Program-made: the position numbers and the translations under genes
Notes under the pieces: model-generated
The model's database searches: none
Told to the model about the DNA's origin: nothing
Seen by the model: only the letters and a program-made list of their open reading frames with translations
Shown here: positions 1 to 7,022 of the stretch, in pieces
How the letters are laid out: each line of letters opens with the position of its first letter
Position numbering within the stretch: the first letter of the stretch is position 1
Assembly: GCA_013151365.1 (NCBI GenBank)
Contig: JAADIK010000041.1
Span: forward strand, 1 to 9,667
Direction: 5' to 3'
Length of the DNA: 9,667 nucleotides
Source: Deltaproteobacteria bacterium
GTDB lineage: Bacteria; Desulfobacterota; Desulfobulbia; Desulfobulbales; Desulfobulbaceae

Positions 1-207
1 CATCTTGCCGCCATAAAAATACCCACCCTGATCGTCTGGGGCAGCGAGGACCGGATTGCGCCGCCGGCCGACGCCGATTTACTGCTCGCCTCCCTGGCCG
101 ATGCCCGCAAAGTGACCATTGCTGGAGCGCCGCATCCCTGTTACCTGCACGCACCGGATATCTGGCATAAGGCGCTGATTGATTTTCTCAACACCTTAAA
201 CGACTGA
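1..207 (+). CDS. alpha/beta hydrolase, C-terminal fragment (5' end outside window)
   Basis: Only the last 68 residues are present, in the frame that starts at base 1 and ends at TGA 205-207. The fragment has the two late landmarks of an alpha/beta hydrolase. The first is a beta strand followed by the acid residue (PTLIVWGSEDRIAP, Asp at fragment residue 17). The second is a catalytic His (residue 45) in APHPCYLHAPDIW, followed by a closing amphipathic helix (ALIDFL). The nucleophile elbow lies upstream of the window. The HPCYL-x3-P-x2-WH-x2-L-x-DFL spacing resembles ABHD14-type hydrolases, and BioH-like esterases also have a similar end, so the substrate cannot be named. It lies 28 bp upstream of topB on the same strand and may be co-transcribed. 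Family assignment is fairly sure; specific function is unknown. Confidence 0.75.
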   Translation, partial: HLAAIKIPTLIVWGSEDRIAPPADADLLLASLADARKVTIAGAPHPCYLHAPDIWHKALIDFLNTLND

Positions 208-235
208 TTCTTTCACCTCCGACCTTACTTATTAT

Positions 236-2728
236 ATGGGAAAAACATTAATTATAGCCGAGAAGCCAAGCGTTGCCGCCGATATCGTCAAGGCGCTGCC
301 GGGCAAATTCACCAGAACGAAAACCCATTATGAAAACGATGACTATATCGTTTCCTATGCCATCGGCCATCTGGTCTCCATCGCCTATCCCGAGGAAATC
401 GATCCCCGGTTCCAGAAATGGAACCTGGAGAACCTGCCCATTCTGCCGGAGGAATTTCCCCTCGCCGTCCTGCCGGCAACAAAATCGCAGTACAACGCCC
501 TGTGCAAATTGATCCGCCGCCGCGACGTATCGGTCATTGTCAACGGCTGTGACGCCGGCCGGGAAGGTGAGTTGATTTTCAAATATATCCTCAAGCAGGC
601 CTCGACCAGCTCTGTTGCCGGCAAGACTATCCGGCGGCTCTGGCTGCAGTCCATGACCATGGGGGCCATCCGTGAGGGCCTGGCCAACCTGCGCGACAAC
701 AGCGAAATGCTGCCGCTGGAGGATACGGCCATGTGCCGGTCGGAATCAGACTGGTTGATCGGCATCAACGCCACCCGCGCCCTGACCAGCTACAATTCCC
801 GTTTCGGCGGATTTCGCAAAACCCCTTGCGGCCGGGTGCAGACGCCGACCCTGTCCATGATCGTCAAGCGGGAAAATGAACGCCGCAGCTTTACCCCCGT
901 AACCTACTGGGAACTCCACGCCACCTTTGCCTGTAACGGCCACACCTACGAGGGGGTCTGGATTGATCGGGATTTCAAAAAGGACAAGAGCAGTCCCCAC
1001 GGGCGGCAAAACCGCATCTGGGACAAGACCCGGGCCGAAGAGATTACCGGCCGCTGCACCGGCAAAGAGGCAACGGTTGAGGAAACCAGCAAAAAATCGA
1101 CCCAGAGGTCGCCGTTACTCTTTGACTTGACCGCCCTGCAGCGCGAGGCCAACGGCCGCTTCGGTTTTTCGGCCAAGAATACCCTGGCCATCGCCCAGGC
1201 CCTTTACGAGCGCCACAAGCTGATTACCTATCCGCGGACCGACAGCCGGCATCTGCCCGGCGACTACCTCCCCACGGTACGCGAGGTGGTTACCCGGCAG
1301 AAAGGCTGGCAGTTGGGCAGCTTTGCCGAGGAAGCGCTGAACAAAAAATATTTGCGTAAGGACGGCCGGATTTTCAACAATGCCAAGGTCAGTGACCATT
1401 TTGCCATTATTCCCACCTCGAACCTGCCGAAAAACCTGAGCGAGGCCGAATTTAAAATCTACCTGATGATTGCCCGGCGTTTTCTCTCCGTCTTTTTCCC
1501 GCCGGCCGTGTACCACAACACCAGGAGGATCAGCACGGTGGAGCAGGAACCCTTTCTTACCGAAGGAAAAATCCTGGTGGAACCCGGCTGGAAAGCCATC
1601 TACGGGAAGAACCAGGAAGAAAAGACCCTGCAGCCTCTGCCGCCGGGGGCGAAGGTCCTGTGCCGCGAAATCGACCGGCAGGAATATGAAACCAAGCCGC
1701 CGCCGCGTTACAACGAGGCCACCCTGTTGTCGGCCATGGAGCACTCCGGCAAACTGATCGATGACGAGGAACTGGCCGAGGCCATGAAGGAACACGGCCT
1801 CGGGACCCCGTCCACCCGGGCGGCCATTATCGAAAAACTGATCAAAGATAAATACATGGTCCGGGAGCAGCGCGAACTGGTGCCCACCGGCAAGGCCTTC
1901 GAACTTTTATCCCTGCTGGAGGCCATGAAAATCGAAGTCCTGGCCTCCCCGGAACTCACCGGCGAGTGGGAGTACAAGCTCAACCAGATCCTGCGGGGCG
2001 GCATGACCCGCGAACAGTTCATGGCCGAAATCCGGCAGACGACCAGCAAGATCGTCAACCAGGTCAAAGGCTTCAAGGACAACGAAGGGCAAAAACCGGA
2101 AGCGCCTTTTTCACCGCTTGACGGGGTCCGTTATTTTGAAACGCCCACCGCCTATGTCGCCGAAGATGAAAAAACCATGCTGCGCAAGGTGATCGGCGGC
2201 CGGGTCATGGAACAAGACGAGATCGTCGCCCTGCTGCGCGGAAATACTATCGGGCCCATGGCCGACTTCCGCTCCAAGCAGGGCAAGCCTTTTTCCGCCT
2301 CGCTGCGCCTGAAAGACGGTAAAGTGGAGTTTCTCTTCGACACCGCGAACCAGTTTGACGTCGAGGAAATCAAAAAAACAACGCCGCTCGGCCTCTCTCC
2401 CGTCGACCAGACACCGGTGTTTGAAACTCCGGTCGCCTTCATGTCCGAGTCCGCCCTGAACGGAGACAGCAAAAAAGGACTGCGAATCAGCAAAATCATC
2501 CTTGGCCGCCACATTGATCGGGATTATATTATTCAACTGCTGGAAAAGGGCAAGACAGAGCTGATCAACGGTTTTATTTCCAAACGAAAACGTCCCTTTG
2601 ACGCCTATCTGCTTCTGGATGCCAAGGGAAAACTCTCTTTCGAATTTCCGCCCCGCAAACCCAGGGGCGGGTCGAAGAAAACAGCAAACAAAACGCATGA
2701 AAAAAATAAAAAAAATACATCAGGATAA
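236..2728 (+). CDS. topB: DNA topoisomerase III (type IA), long form with two C-terminal repeats
   Basis: Type IA topoisomerase that cuts one DNA strand through a 5'-phosphotyrosine and passes another through; topo III enzymes decatenate replication and recombination intermediates. Visible features: N-terminal TOPRIM with the catalytic Glu9 in IIAEKPS and a second acidic motif at 106-112 (DAGREGE, where many relatives have DPDREGE); an active-site block ITYPRTDSR with the predicted nucleophile Tyr332 and Arg334; and the conserved GLGTPSTRAAIIEKL at 521-535. At 830 residues it is longer than the E. coli enzyme (about 650). The extra length is two copies of a topoisomerase C-terminal repeat, about 635-702 and 730-804, each ending in a K-x-F-x-A-x-L...F pattern, then a Lys-rich tail. 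No Cys4 zinc fingers are present, which argues against TopA. No Shine-Dalgarno is evident before ATG 236; no alternative upstream start is available in frame. The end overlaps rsfS by 32 bp. Confidence 0.93.
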   Translation: MGKTLIIAEKPSVAADIVKALPGKFTRTKTHYENDDYIVSYAIGHLVSIAYPEEIDPRFQKWNLENLPILPEEFPLAVLPATKSQYNALCKLIRRRDVSVIVNGCDAGREGELIFKYILKQASTSSVAGKTIRRLWLQSMTMGAIREGLANLRDNSEMLPLEDTAMCRSESDWLIGINATRALTSYNSRFGGFRKTPCGRVQTPTLSMIVKRENERRSFTPVTYWELHATFACNGHTYEGVWIDRDFKKDKSSPHGRQNRIWDKTRAEEITGRCTGKEATVEETSKKSTQRSPLLFDLTALQREANGRFGFSAKNTLAIAQALYERHKLITYPRTDSRHLPGDYLPTVREVVTRQKGWQLGSFAEEALNKKYLRKDGRIFNNAKVSDHFAIIPTSNLPKNLSEAEFKIYLMIARRFLSVFFPPAVYHNTRRISTVEQEPFLTEGKILVEPGWKAIYGKNQEEKTLQPLPPGAKVLCREIDRQEYETKPPPRYNEATLLSAMEHSGKLIDDEELAEAMKEHGLGTPSTRAAIIEKLIKDKYMVREQRELVPTGKAFELLSLLEAMKIEVLASPELTGEWEYKLNQILRGGMTREQFMAEIRQTTSKIVNQVKGFKDNEGQKPEAPFSPLDGVRYFETPTAYVAEDEKTMLRKVIGGRVMEQDEIVALLRGNTIGPMADFRSKQGKPFSASLRLKDGKVEFLFDTANQFDVEEIKKTTPLGLSPVDQTPVFETPVAFMSESALNGDSKKGLRISKIILGRHIDRDYIIQLLEKGKTELINGFISKRKRPFDAYLLLDAKGKLSFEFPPRKPRGGSKKTANKTHEKNKKNTSG

Positions 2729-3098
2729 AAGCGGCCGTAAACTGGCCGAACTCTGCGCCCGGGTCGCCCTGGACACCAAGGCCGAAGACCTGGTTATCCT
2801 TGACGTGCGCGGACTGGCCTCGTTCACCGATTTCTTCGTCATCATGAGCGGCCGTTCCACGCGGCACGTGCAGGGACTGGCCGTGGTCATTACCGACGAG
2901 TTACGTTCCAAACGGATATCCGGCACCGACTGCGAGGGTCTTGCGGATGGTGAATGGGTGCTCCTTGACTTCGACGACGTTGTGGTGCACATCTTTTACA
3001 AGGATTCCAGGTCATTTTACGACCTGGAAGGCCTGTGGCATGATGCGCCGCGGATCGAACCGGACCCGGTTCCGGCCGCCGGGGGACAGGAAACATAA
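2697..3098 (+). CDS. rsfS: ribosomal silencing factor RsfS (Iojap/YbeB family)
   Basis: RsfS binds ribosomal protein L14 on the 50S subunit and blocks joining with 30S, lowering translation when nutrients are scarce. The 133-residue product has the family landmarks in order: KAEDLVILDVRGL (28-40), FTDFFVIMSG (43-52) followed by S-x-RHVQ, EG...GEWVLLDFDDVVVHIF (80-100), and the signature SRSFYDLEGLWHDA (104-117). The length fits the family. I chose ATG 2697 because conserved sequence begins soon after it and the frame upstream (back to ATG 2598) only re-reads topB codons. The start lies inside topB, overlapping by 32 bp, and no clear Shine-Dalgarno precedes it, so translation may be coupled to topB. 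The rsfS-gpmI adjacency is familiar in deltaproteobacteria. The short Pro/Gly-rich tail after residue 120 looks disordered. Confidence 0.92.
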   Translation: MKKIKKIHQDKSGRKLAELCARVALDTKAEDLVILDVRGLASFTDFFVIMSGRSTRHVQGLAVVITDELRSKRISGTDCEGLADGEWVLLDFDDVVVHIFYKDSRSFYDLEGLWHDAPRIEPDPVPAAGGQET

Positions 3099-3122
3099 CC
3101 CGGTCCGGAAAGGGATAAGGCA

Positions 3123-4685
3123 ATGAACAGGAAAACCTTGCTGCTGGCCATACTTGACGGCTGGGGCATTGGCCGGCCGTCGCCGACCAACGCGATCACC
3201 GTGGCCCGCACTCCGAATATGGACCGCTGGATGGCCGAGTGTCCCTGGACGACGCTGACGGCCCACAACGGCCAGGTCGGCCTGCCCGAAGGCCAGATGG
3301 GCAACTCCGAAGTCGGCCATCTCAATATCGGCGCCGGCCGGATCGTCTACCAGGACTTCACCCGGATCAACCTGGCCATCGAGTCCGGGGAATTCTTTAC
3401 CAACCCGGCCCTGGTCGCGGTGATGGACCAGGTCAAGGCAACAGGCGGTTCTCTGCACCTTCTCGGCCTGCTGTCGGACGGCGGCGTCCACTCCCATATC
3501 GCTCACCTGCAGGCCCTGCTCGAAATGGCCGGCAAAAAAGGCCTGGAGCGGGTATTCGTCCACTGTTTCATGGATGGCCGCGACACCCCGCCCAAGAGCG
3601 GGGCCGGCTACATGGCGGAACTGGTGGCGGCGATGCGACGGATCGACTGCGGCAGGATTGCCACCATAAGCGGCCGCTTCTGGGCCATGGACCGGGATAC
3701 CCGCTGGGACCGGGTTGAAAAGGCCTGGCAGGCCATAACCCGTGGCCAGGGCATGACGGCCGACGATCCGGTCCGGGCCGTCTCCGAAGCCTATCTCCGC
3801 GCGGAAACCGACGAATTTATCACGCCCACCGTGCTGGTGGACGGCGGCCGCCCGGTCGGGACAGTCAAGGACGGGGACGGGGTTATCTTTTTCAACTTCC
3901 GGGCGGACCGGGCCCGGGAGATGTGCCGCGCCTTTACGGAAAAGGACTTTGCGAACTTTGACGTCACCGATCGTCCCGGGCTTCTGCAAGTGGTGACCAT
4001 GACCGAATACGAGAGCGATTTCAACCTGCCGGTGGCCTTCCCTCCCCTGTCCATGAGCCATATCCTGGGCGAGGAGATCAGCAACCACGGCCGGCGCCAG
4101 CTGCGCATAGCAGAGACCGAAAAGTATGCCCACGTCACCTACTTTTTCAACGGCGGCCGCGAAACCCCCTTTCCAGGGGAAGACCGAATCCTGATCGAAT
4201 CCCCCCGCGAAGTGGCCACCTACGACCTGAAGCCTGAAATGAGCGCCCGCACCGTCACCGACAGACTGCTGGCGGCCTTACAGGAAAAGCAGGCCGCCGG
4301 TACGCCCTACGACCTGGTGGTACTCAACTTTGCCAACGGCGACATGGTCGGCCACACGGGCATCCTGGAGGCTGCGGTCAGGGCCTGCGAGACTGTCGAC
4401 GAATGTCTCGGCCGAATCGCGGCCTTCATGCGGGAACAAAACAACACCATGCTCATTACCGCCGACCACGGTAATGCCGAAATCATGGTCGACCCGGAAA
4501 CAGGCGGGCCTTATACGGCCCATACCCTGAACCCGGTCCCCCTGCTCCTCCTCGATGACGAGCACCGGGGATGTCACCTGGAGAACGGCGGCGCCCTGAA
4601 GGATATCGCGCCCACCGTGTTATCGCTCATGGGGCTGCCGGTGCCGGCCGAAATGAGCGGCGCCAACCTGCTTAAATGCCCGTAA
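3123..4685 (+). CDS. gpmI: 2,3-bisphosphoglycerate-independent phosphoglycerate mutase
   Basis: Cytosolic Mn-dependent enzyme that interconverts 3-phosphoglycerate and 2-phosphoglycerate in glycolysis and gluconeogenesis through a phosphoserine intermediate. The 520-residue length is typical. All expected metal and catalytic residues are visible: Asp12 (LAILDGWG), the nucleophile Ser62 in MGNSEVGHLNIG, His123 (GGVHSH), the DGRDTPP loop at 151-157, FNFRADR at 257-263, Asp407 and His411 (NGDMVGHTG), Asp448-His449 (ITADHGNAE), and His467 (YTAHTLNPVP). The alkaline-phosphatase-like domain is split by the transferase domain, about residues 77-300, as is usual. It starts 24 bp after rsfS, with a purine-rich AAGGGATAAGG just upstream of ATG 3123. 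The protein appears intact and ordinary for its family. Confidence 0.97.
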   Translation: MNRKTLLLAILDGWGIGRPSPTNAITVARTPNMDRWMAECPWTTLTAHNGQVGLPEGQMGNSEVGHLNIGAGRIVYQDFTRINLAIESGEFFTNPALVAVMDQVKATGGSLHLLGLLSDGGVHSHIAHLQALLEMAGKKGLERVFVHCFMDGRDTPPKSGAGYMAELVAAMRRIDCGRIATISGRFWAMDRDTRWDRVEKAWQAITRGQGMTADDPVRAVSEAYLRAETDEFITPTVLVDGGRPVGTVKDGDGVIFFNFRADRAREMCRAFTEKDFANFDVTDRPGLLQVVTMTEYESDFNLPVAFPPLSMSHILGEEISNHGRRQLRIAETEKYAHVTYFFNGGRETPFPGEDRILIESPREVATYDLKPEMSARTVTDRLLAALQEKQAAGTPYDLVVLNFANGDMVGHTGILEAAVRACETVDECLGRIAAFMREQNNTMLITADHGNAEIMVDPETGGPYTAHTLNPVPLLLLDDEHRGCHLENGGALKDIAPTVLSLMGLPVPAEMSGANLLKCP

Positions 4686-4709
4686 GCGGACAGCGGACAA
4701 AATGCTTGT

Positions 4710-4748
4710 GTCCTGGCAAGCGCCGACCGACGCAGGCGGCGGCAGGAC
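4710..4748 (+). other. potential two-part hairpin in the gpmI-thrC spacer
   Basis: GTCCTG (4710-4715) can pair with CAGGAC (4743-4748), and inside it CGCCG (4721-4725) with CGGCG (4737-4741), leaving an 11-base loop. No T-run follows, so it does not look like an intrinsic terminator. It could be an mRNA leader structure before thrC or a protecting stem between two operon cistrons. The pairing is seen directly; function is inference, and GC-rich DNA makes chance pairing fairly likely. Confidence 0.3.
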
Positions 4749-4777
4749 GATGGCGGTATTGAATACCCTGAAAACAC

Positions 4778-4783
4778 AAGAGG
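4778..4783 (+). promoter_or_regulatory. thrC ribosome binding site
   Basis: AAGAGG lies 8 bases before ATG 4792. It decides the start of thrC: the in-frame ATGs at 4702 and 4750 lack a comparable signal at good spacing, and the protein family begins with the M-x-Y-x-STRG block encoded from 4792. Confidence 0.75.
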
Positions 4784-4791
4784 CAAAAAAG

Positions 4792-6186
4792 ATGCGTTAC
4801 ATCAGCACAAGGGGTGGAATCGACCCCGTCGGCTTCAGCGATGCAGTCATGATGGGGCTGGCCACGGACGGCGGCCTGTTGCTGCCCGAAACCCTGCCCT
4901 CTGTTGATCAACACACCGTCAGCGGCTGGAGCAATCTCCCCTACCAATATCTCGCGGTCGAGATCCTCAGCCTGTTTATCGACGACCTGAGCCGGACCGA
5001 GCTGGAAGACCTGGTGGAGCGCTCCTACGCCCGCTTCAGGCATCACCAGGTCACGCCGGTCACCCGCTGCGGCGGGGTGTACATCCTGGAGCTTTTCCAC
5101 GGCCCGACCTTTGCCTTCAAGGATGTCGCCCTGCAGCTGCTCGGCAACATCTTTGAGCTGCTGCTGAAGAAGCGATCCGCCTCGATGAACATCCTCGGCG
5201 CCACCTCCGGTGACACCGGCAGTGCCGCAATCCATGGTGTCCGGGGCAAGGACGGCATCAACATCTTCATTCTTCATCCCGACGGCCGGATCAGTCCGAT
5301 CCAGAAACTGCAGATGACCACGGTGACCGATCCCAATGTCTTCAACATCGCCATTCGCGGCACCTTTGATGACGGCCAGGCCATAGTCAAGGAAATATTC
5401 AACGACCTGGAATTCAAAGAGAAATATCATCTCGGCGCGGTAAACTCCATCAACTGGGCCCGGGTCATGGCCCAGATTGTTTATTACGTCTTTGCCTGGT
5501 CAAAGCTGCATGCCCACGGTTGCGATTCCGTTGATTTCTCGGTGCCCACCGGCAACTTCGGCGACATCTTTGCCGGTTACATGGCCAGACGGCTCCTGCC
5601 GCCGGGCGCCATCAACAGGCTGATCCTGGCCACCAATGCCAACGACCTGCTGTGCCGGTTCGTCAACCAGGGCATATACAGCAGGGGCACCGTCCAGGCG
5701 ACGTCCAGCCCGTCCATGGATATCCAGGTGGCAAGCAATTTCGAGCGCTACCTCTACTACCTGCGGGACGAGAACGGTGCGGCAGTGAAGGCCGATATGC
5801 AGCAATTCGACAACACCGGGCAAATTGACCTTTCGGCCCTGCGGCAACGGGTGCGGGAAGACTTCGTCTCCGTCAGCGTTTCCGAGGCGGAAGTCATGGA
5901 GACGATCAGGACATTCCACCGGGACGGCGATTACCTGCTTGATCCCCACACGGCGGTCGGGGTCCGGGCCGGCTTGACCTTCCGCCATGAGAAGCGGCCG
6001 ATGATCTGCCTGGCGACCGCCCATCCGGCCAAGTTCGGCGAGGCAGTACACGAGGCTACCGGCCAGGACCCCGAGCTGCCGCCGGCCCTGGCCGAACTCA
6101 CCGACAGGGAAAGCCGTTGCGAAGTGCTGGACGCCGATCCCGAGGTAATCAAGACCTATATCGCCGCCCACGCCCTGGAATCATGA
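4792..6186 (+). CDS. thrC: threonine synthase
   Basis: PLP enzyme that converts O-phospho-L-homoserine and water to L-threonine and phosphate, the last step of threonine synthesis. The 464-residue product starts with the typical MRYISTRGG and DGGLLLPE blocks. The PLP-binding lysine is Lys110 in LFHGPTFAFKDVALQLLGN. It is followed by GATSGDTGSAA (136-146) and the phosphate-cradling PTGNFGDIFAGY (252-263). The C-terminal LLDPHTAVG (382-390) and ATAHPAKFGEAV (408-419) blocks are also family marks. The length suits the longer threonine synthase class found in proteobacteria. The reading frame is open back to ATG 4702, but the 30 extra codons look non-conserved and lack a ribosome binding site. 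The stop TGA overlaps the next gene's ATG (ATGA at 6183-6186), implying coupled translation. No Thr-rich leader peptide was seen. Confidence 0.95.
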   Translation: MRYISTRGGIDPVGFSDAVMMGLATDGGLLLPETLPSVDQHTVSGWSNLPYQYLAVEILSLFIDDLSRTELEDLVERSYARFRHHQVTPVTRCGGVYILELFHGPTFAFKDVALQLLGNIFELLLKKRSASMNILGATSGDTGSAAIHGVRGKDGINIFILHPDGRISPIQKLQMTTVTDPNVFNIAIRGTFDDGQAIVKEIFNDLEFKEKYHLGAVNSINWARVMAQIVYYVFAWSKLHAHGCDSVDFSVPTGNFGDIFAGYMARRLLPPGAINRLILATNANDLLCRFVNQGIYSRGTVQATSSPSMDIQVASNFERYLYYLRDENGAAVKADMQQFDNTGQIDLSALRQRVREDFVSVSVSEAEVMETIRTFHRDGDYLLDPHTAVGVRAGLTFRHEKRPMICLATAHPAKFGEAVHEATGQDPELPPALAELTDRESRCEVLDADPEVIKTYIAAHALES

Positions 6187-7022
6187 TCGAGGTCGCAAGA
6201 TATAAATCTCAGGTCGAAGAGACGGTCGCCTTCCTCGCCGCCCGGCTTGTCCGGACCCCGGAAATCGTCATCGAGCTGGGCACCGGCCTCGGCAACCTGA
6301 CCGGGGCCATGGAGATCGATCTCTCCCTGCCCTACGGGGACATTCCCCATTTTCCCCGCGCAACCGTAACCAGCCATGCCGGCAACCTGGTCTGCGGTCA
6401 ACTCGGCGGCAGACCGGTCGCCGTCCTCCAGGGACGGCTGCACTGCTACGAGGGCTATTCGGCACAGGAGGTGGCCTTCCCCATCCGCGTCCTCTCCCTG
6501 CTCGGCGCGAAAACCGCCATTATCACCAATGCCGCCGGCGGCCTGAACACCGCTTTCGCACCGGGTTCCATCATGGTCTTTACCGACCATATCAACATGC
6601 TGGGCTTAAATCCCCTGCGGGGACCCAATGTCGACGAGTGGGGACCGCGTTTTCCGGACCTGTCCCGACCGTATGACATCAACCTGATCGACACCGCCCT
6701 GACCGTGGCGACGGAACTCGGCCTGGATAATGTCAAAACAGGCACCTATGTCTGCGTCCCCGGTCCCAGCCTGGAAACACCGGCGGAAACCAGGTTCCTG
6801 CAACTTTGCGGGGCCGATGCCGTGGGCATGTCCTCCATCCCCGAAATCCTGGTCGCCATCCACGGGGGGATGCGACTACTCGGCCTGTCCGTAATCGCCA
6901 ATGTCAACGATCCCGACCGGCCGCAGCCCGTCCTGCTGGAAGAAATTGTCAAGACGGCGCAGGAGACCGAGCCGGCGCTGCAAAAGCTGGTCAGCGGAAT
7001 CGTTGCGAGGTGCCGGGAATGA
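6183..7022 (+). CDS. purine nucleoside phosphorylase family protein, candidate methylthioinosine phosphorylase
   Basis: Member of the trimeric PNP/MTAP family, which splits purine nucleosides with phosphate into free base and pentose-1-phosphate. In the 279-residue product I see the phosphate loop GTGLGNL (33-39), SHAGNLVCG (64-72), GRLHCYEGY (84-92), ITNAAGGLN (114-122), DHINMLGLNPLRGPN (135-149), GPSLETPAE (194-202, Glu198 is the expected base-binding acid) and GADAVGMSSIPE (210-221). Asn240 in VIANV matches the Asn of 6-oxopurine-specific PNPs (MTAPs have Asp), so the base should be hypoxanthine or guanine. Where classical PNPs have a His contacting the ribose 5'-OH (a HEEV or HDEV motif), this protein has LLEEIV with Leu252 in my by-eye alignment. 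ATG 6183 overlaps the thrC stop as ATGA, and its own stop overlaps mtaD the same way. That pairing with an MTA deaminase favours methylthioinosine as substrate; ordinary inosine/guanosine phosphorylase is the alternative. Confidence 0.88.
   Translation: MIEVARYKSQVEETVAFLAARLVRTPEIVIELGTGLGNLTGAMEIDLSLPYGDIPHFPRATVTSHAGNLVCGQLGGRPVAVLQGRLHCYEGYSAQEVAFPIRVLSLLGAKTAIITNAAGGLNTAFAPGSIMVFTDHINMLGLNPLRGPNVDEWGPRFPDLSRPYDINLIDTALTVATELGLDNVKTGTYVCVPGPSLETPAETRFLQLCGADAVGMSSIPEILVAIHGGMRLLGLSVIANVNDPDRPQPVLLEEIVKTAQETEPALQKLVSGIVARCRE

Noticed and set aside
2598..2696. Upstream ATG extension of rsfS
   Set aside because: The 33 extra codons only re-read topB in another frame and are not part of the RsfS family.
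3012..4133. 373-codon open frame on the minus strand opposite gpmI
   Set aside because: It is an antisense shadow of a clear gpmI with all catalytic residues; the translation is low-complexity Gly/Arg/Asp/His typical of GC-rich antisense frames.
6806..7018. Upstream ATG extension of mtaD
   Set aside because: It re-reads the phosphorylase gene; the family N-terminus begins at ATG 7019, which has the ATGA overlap.
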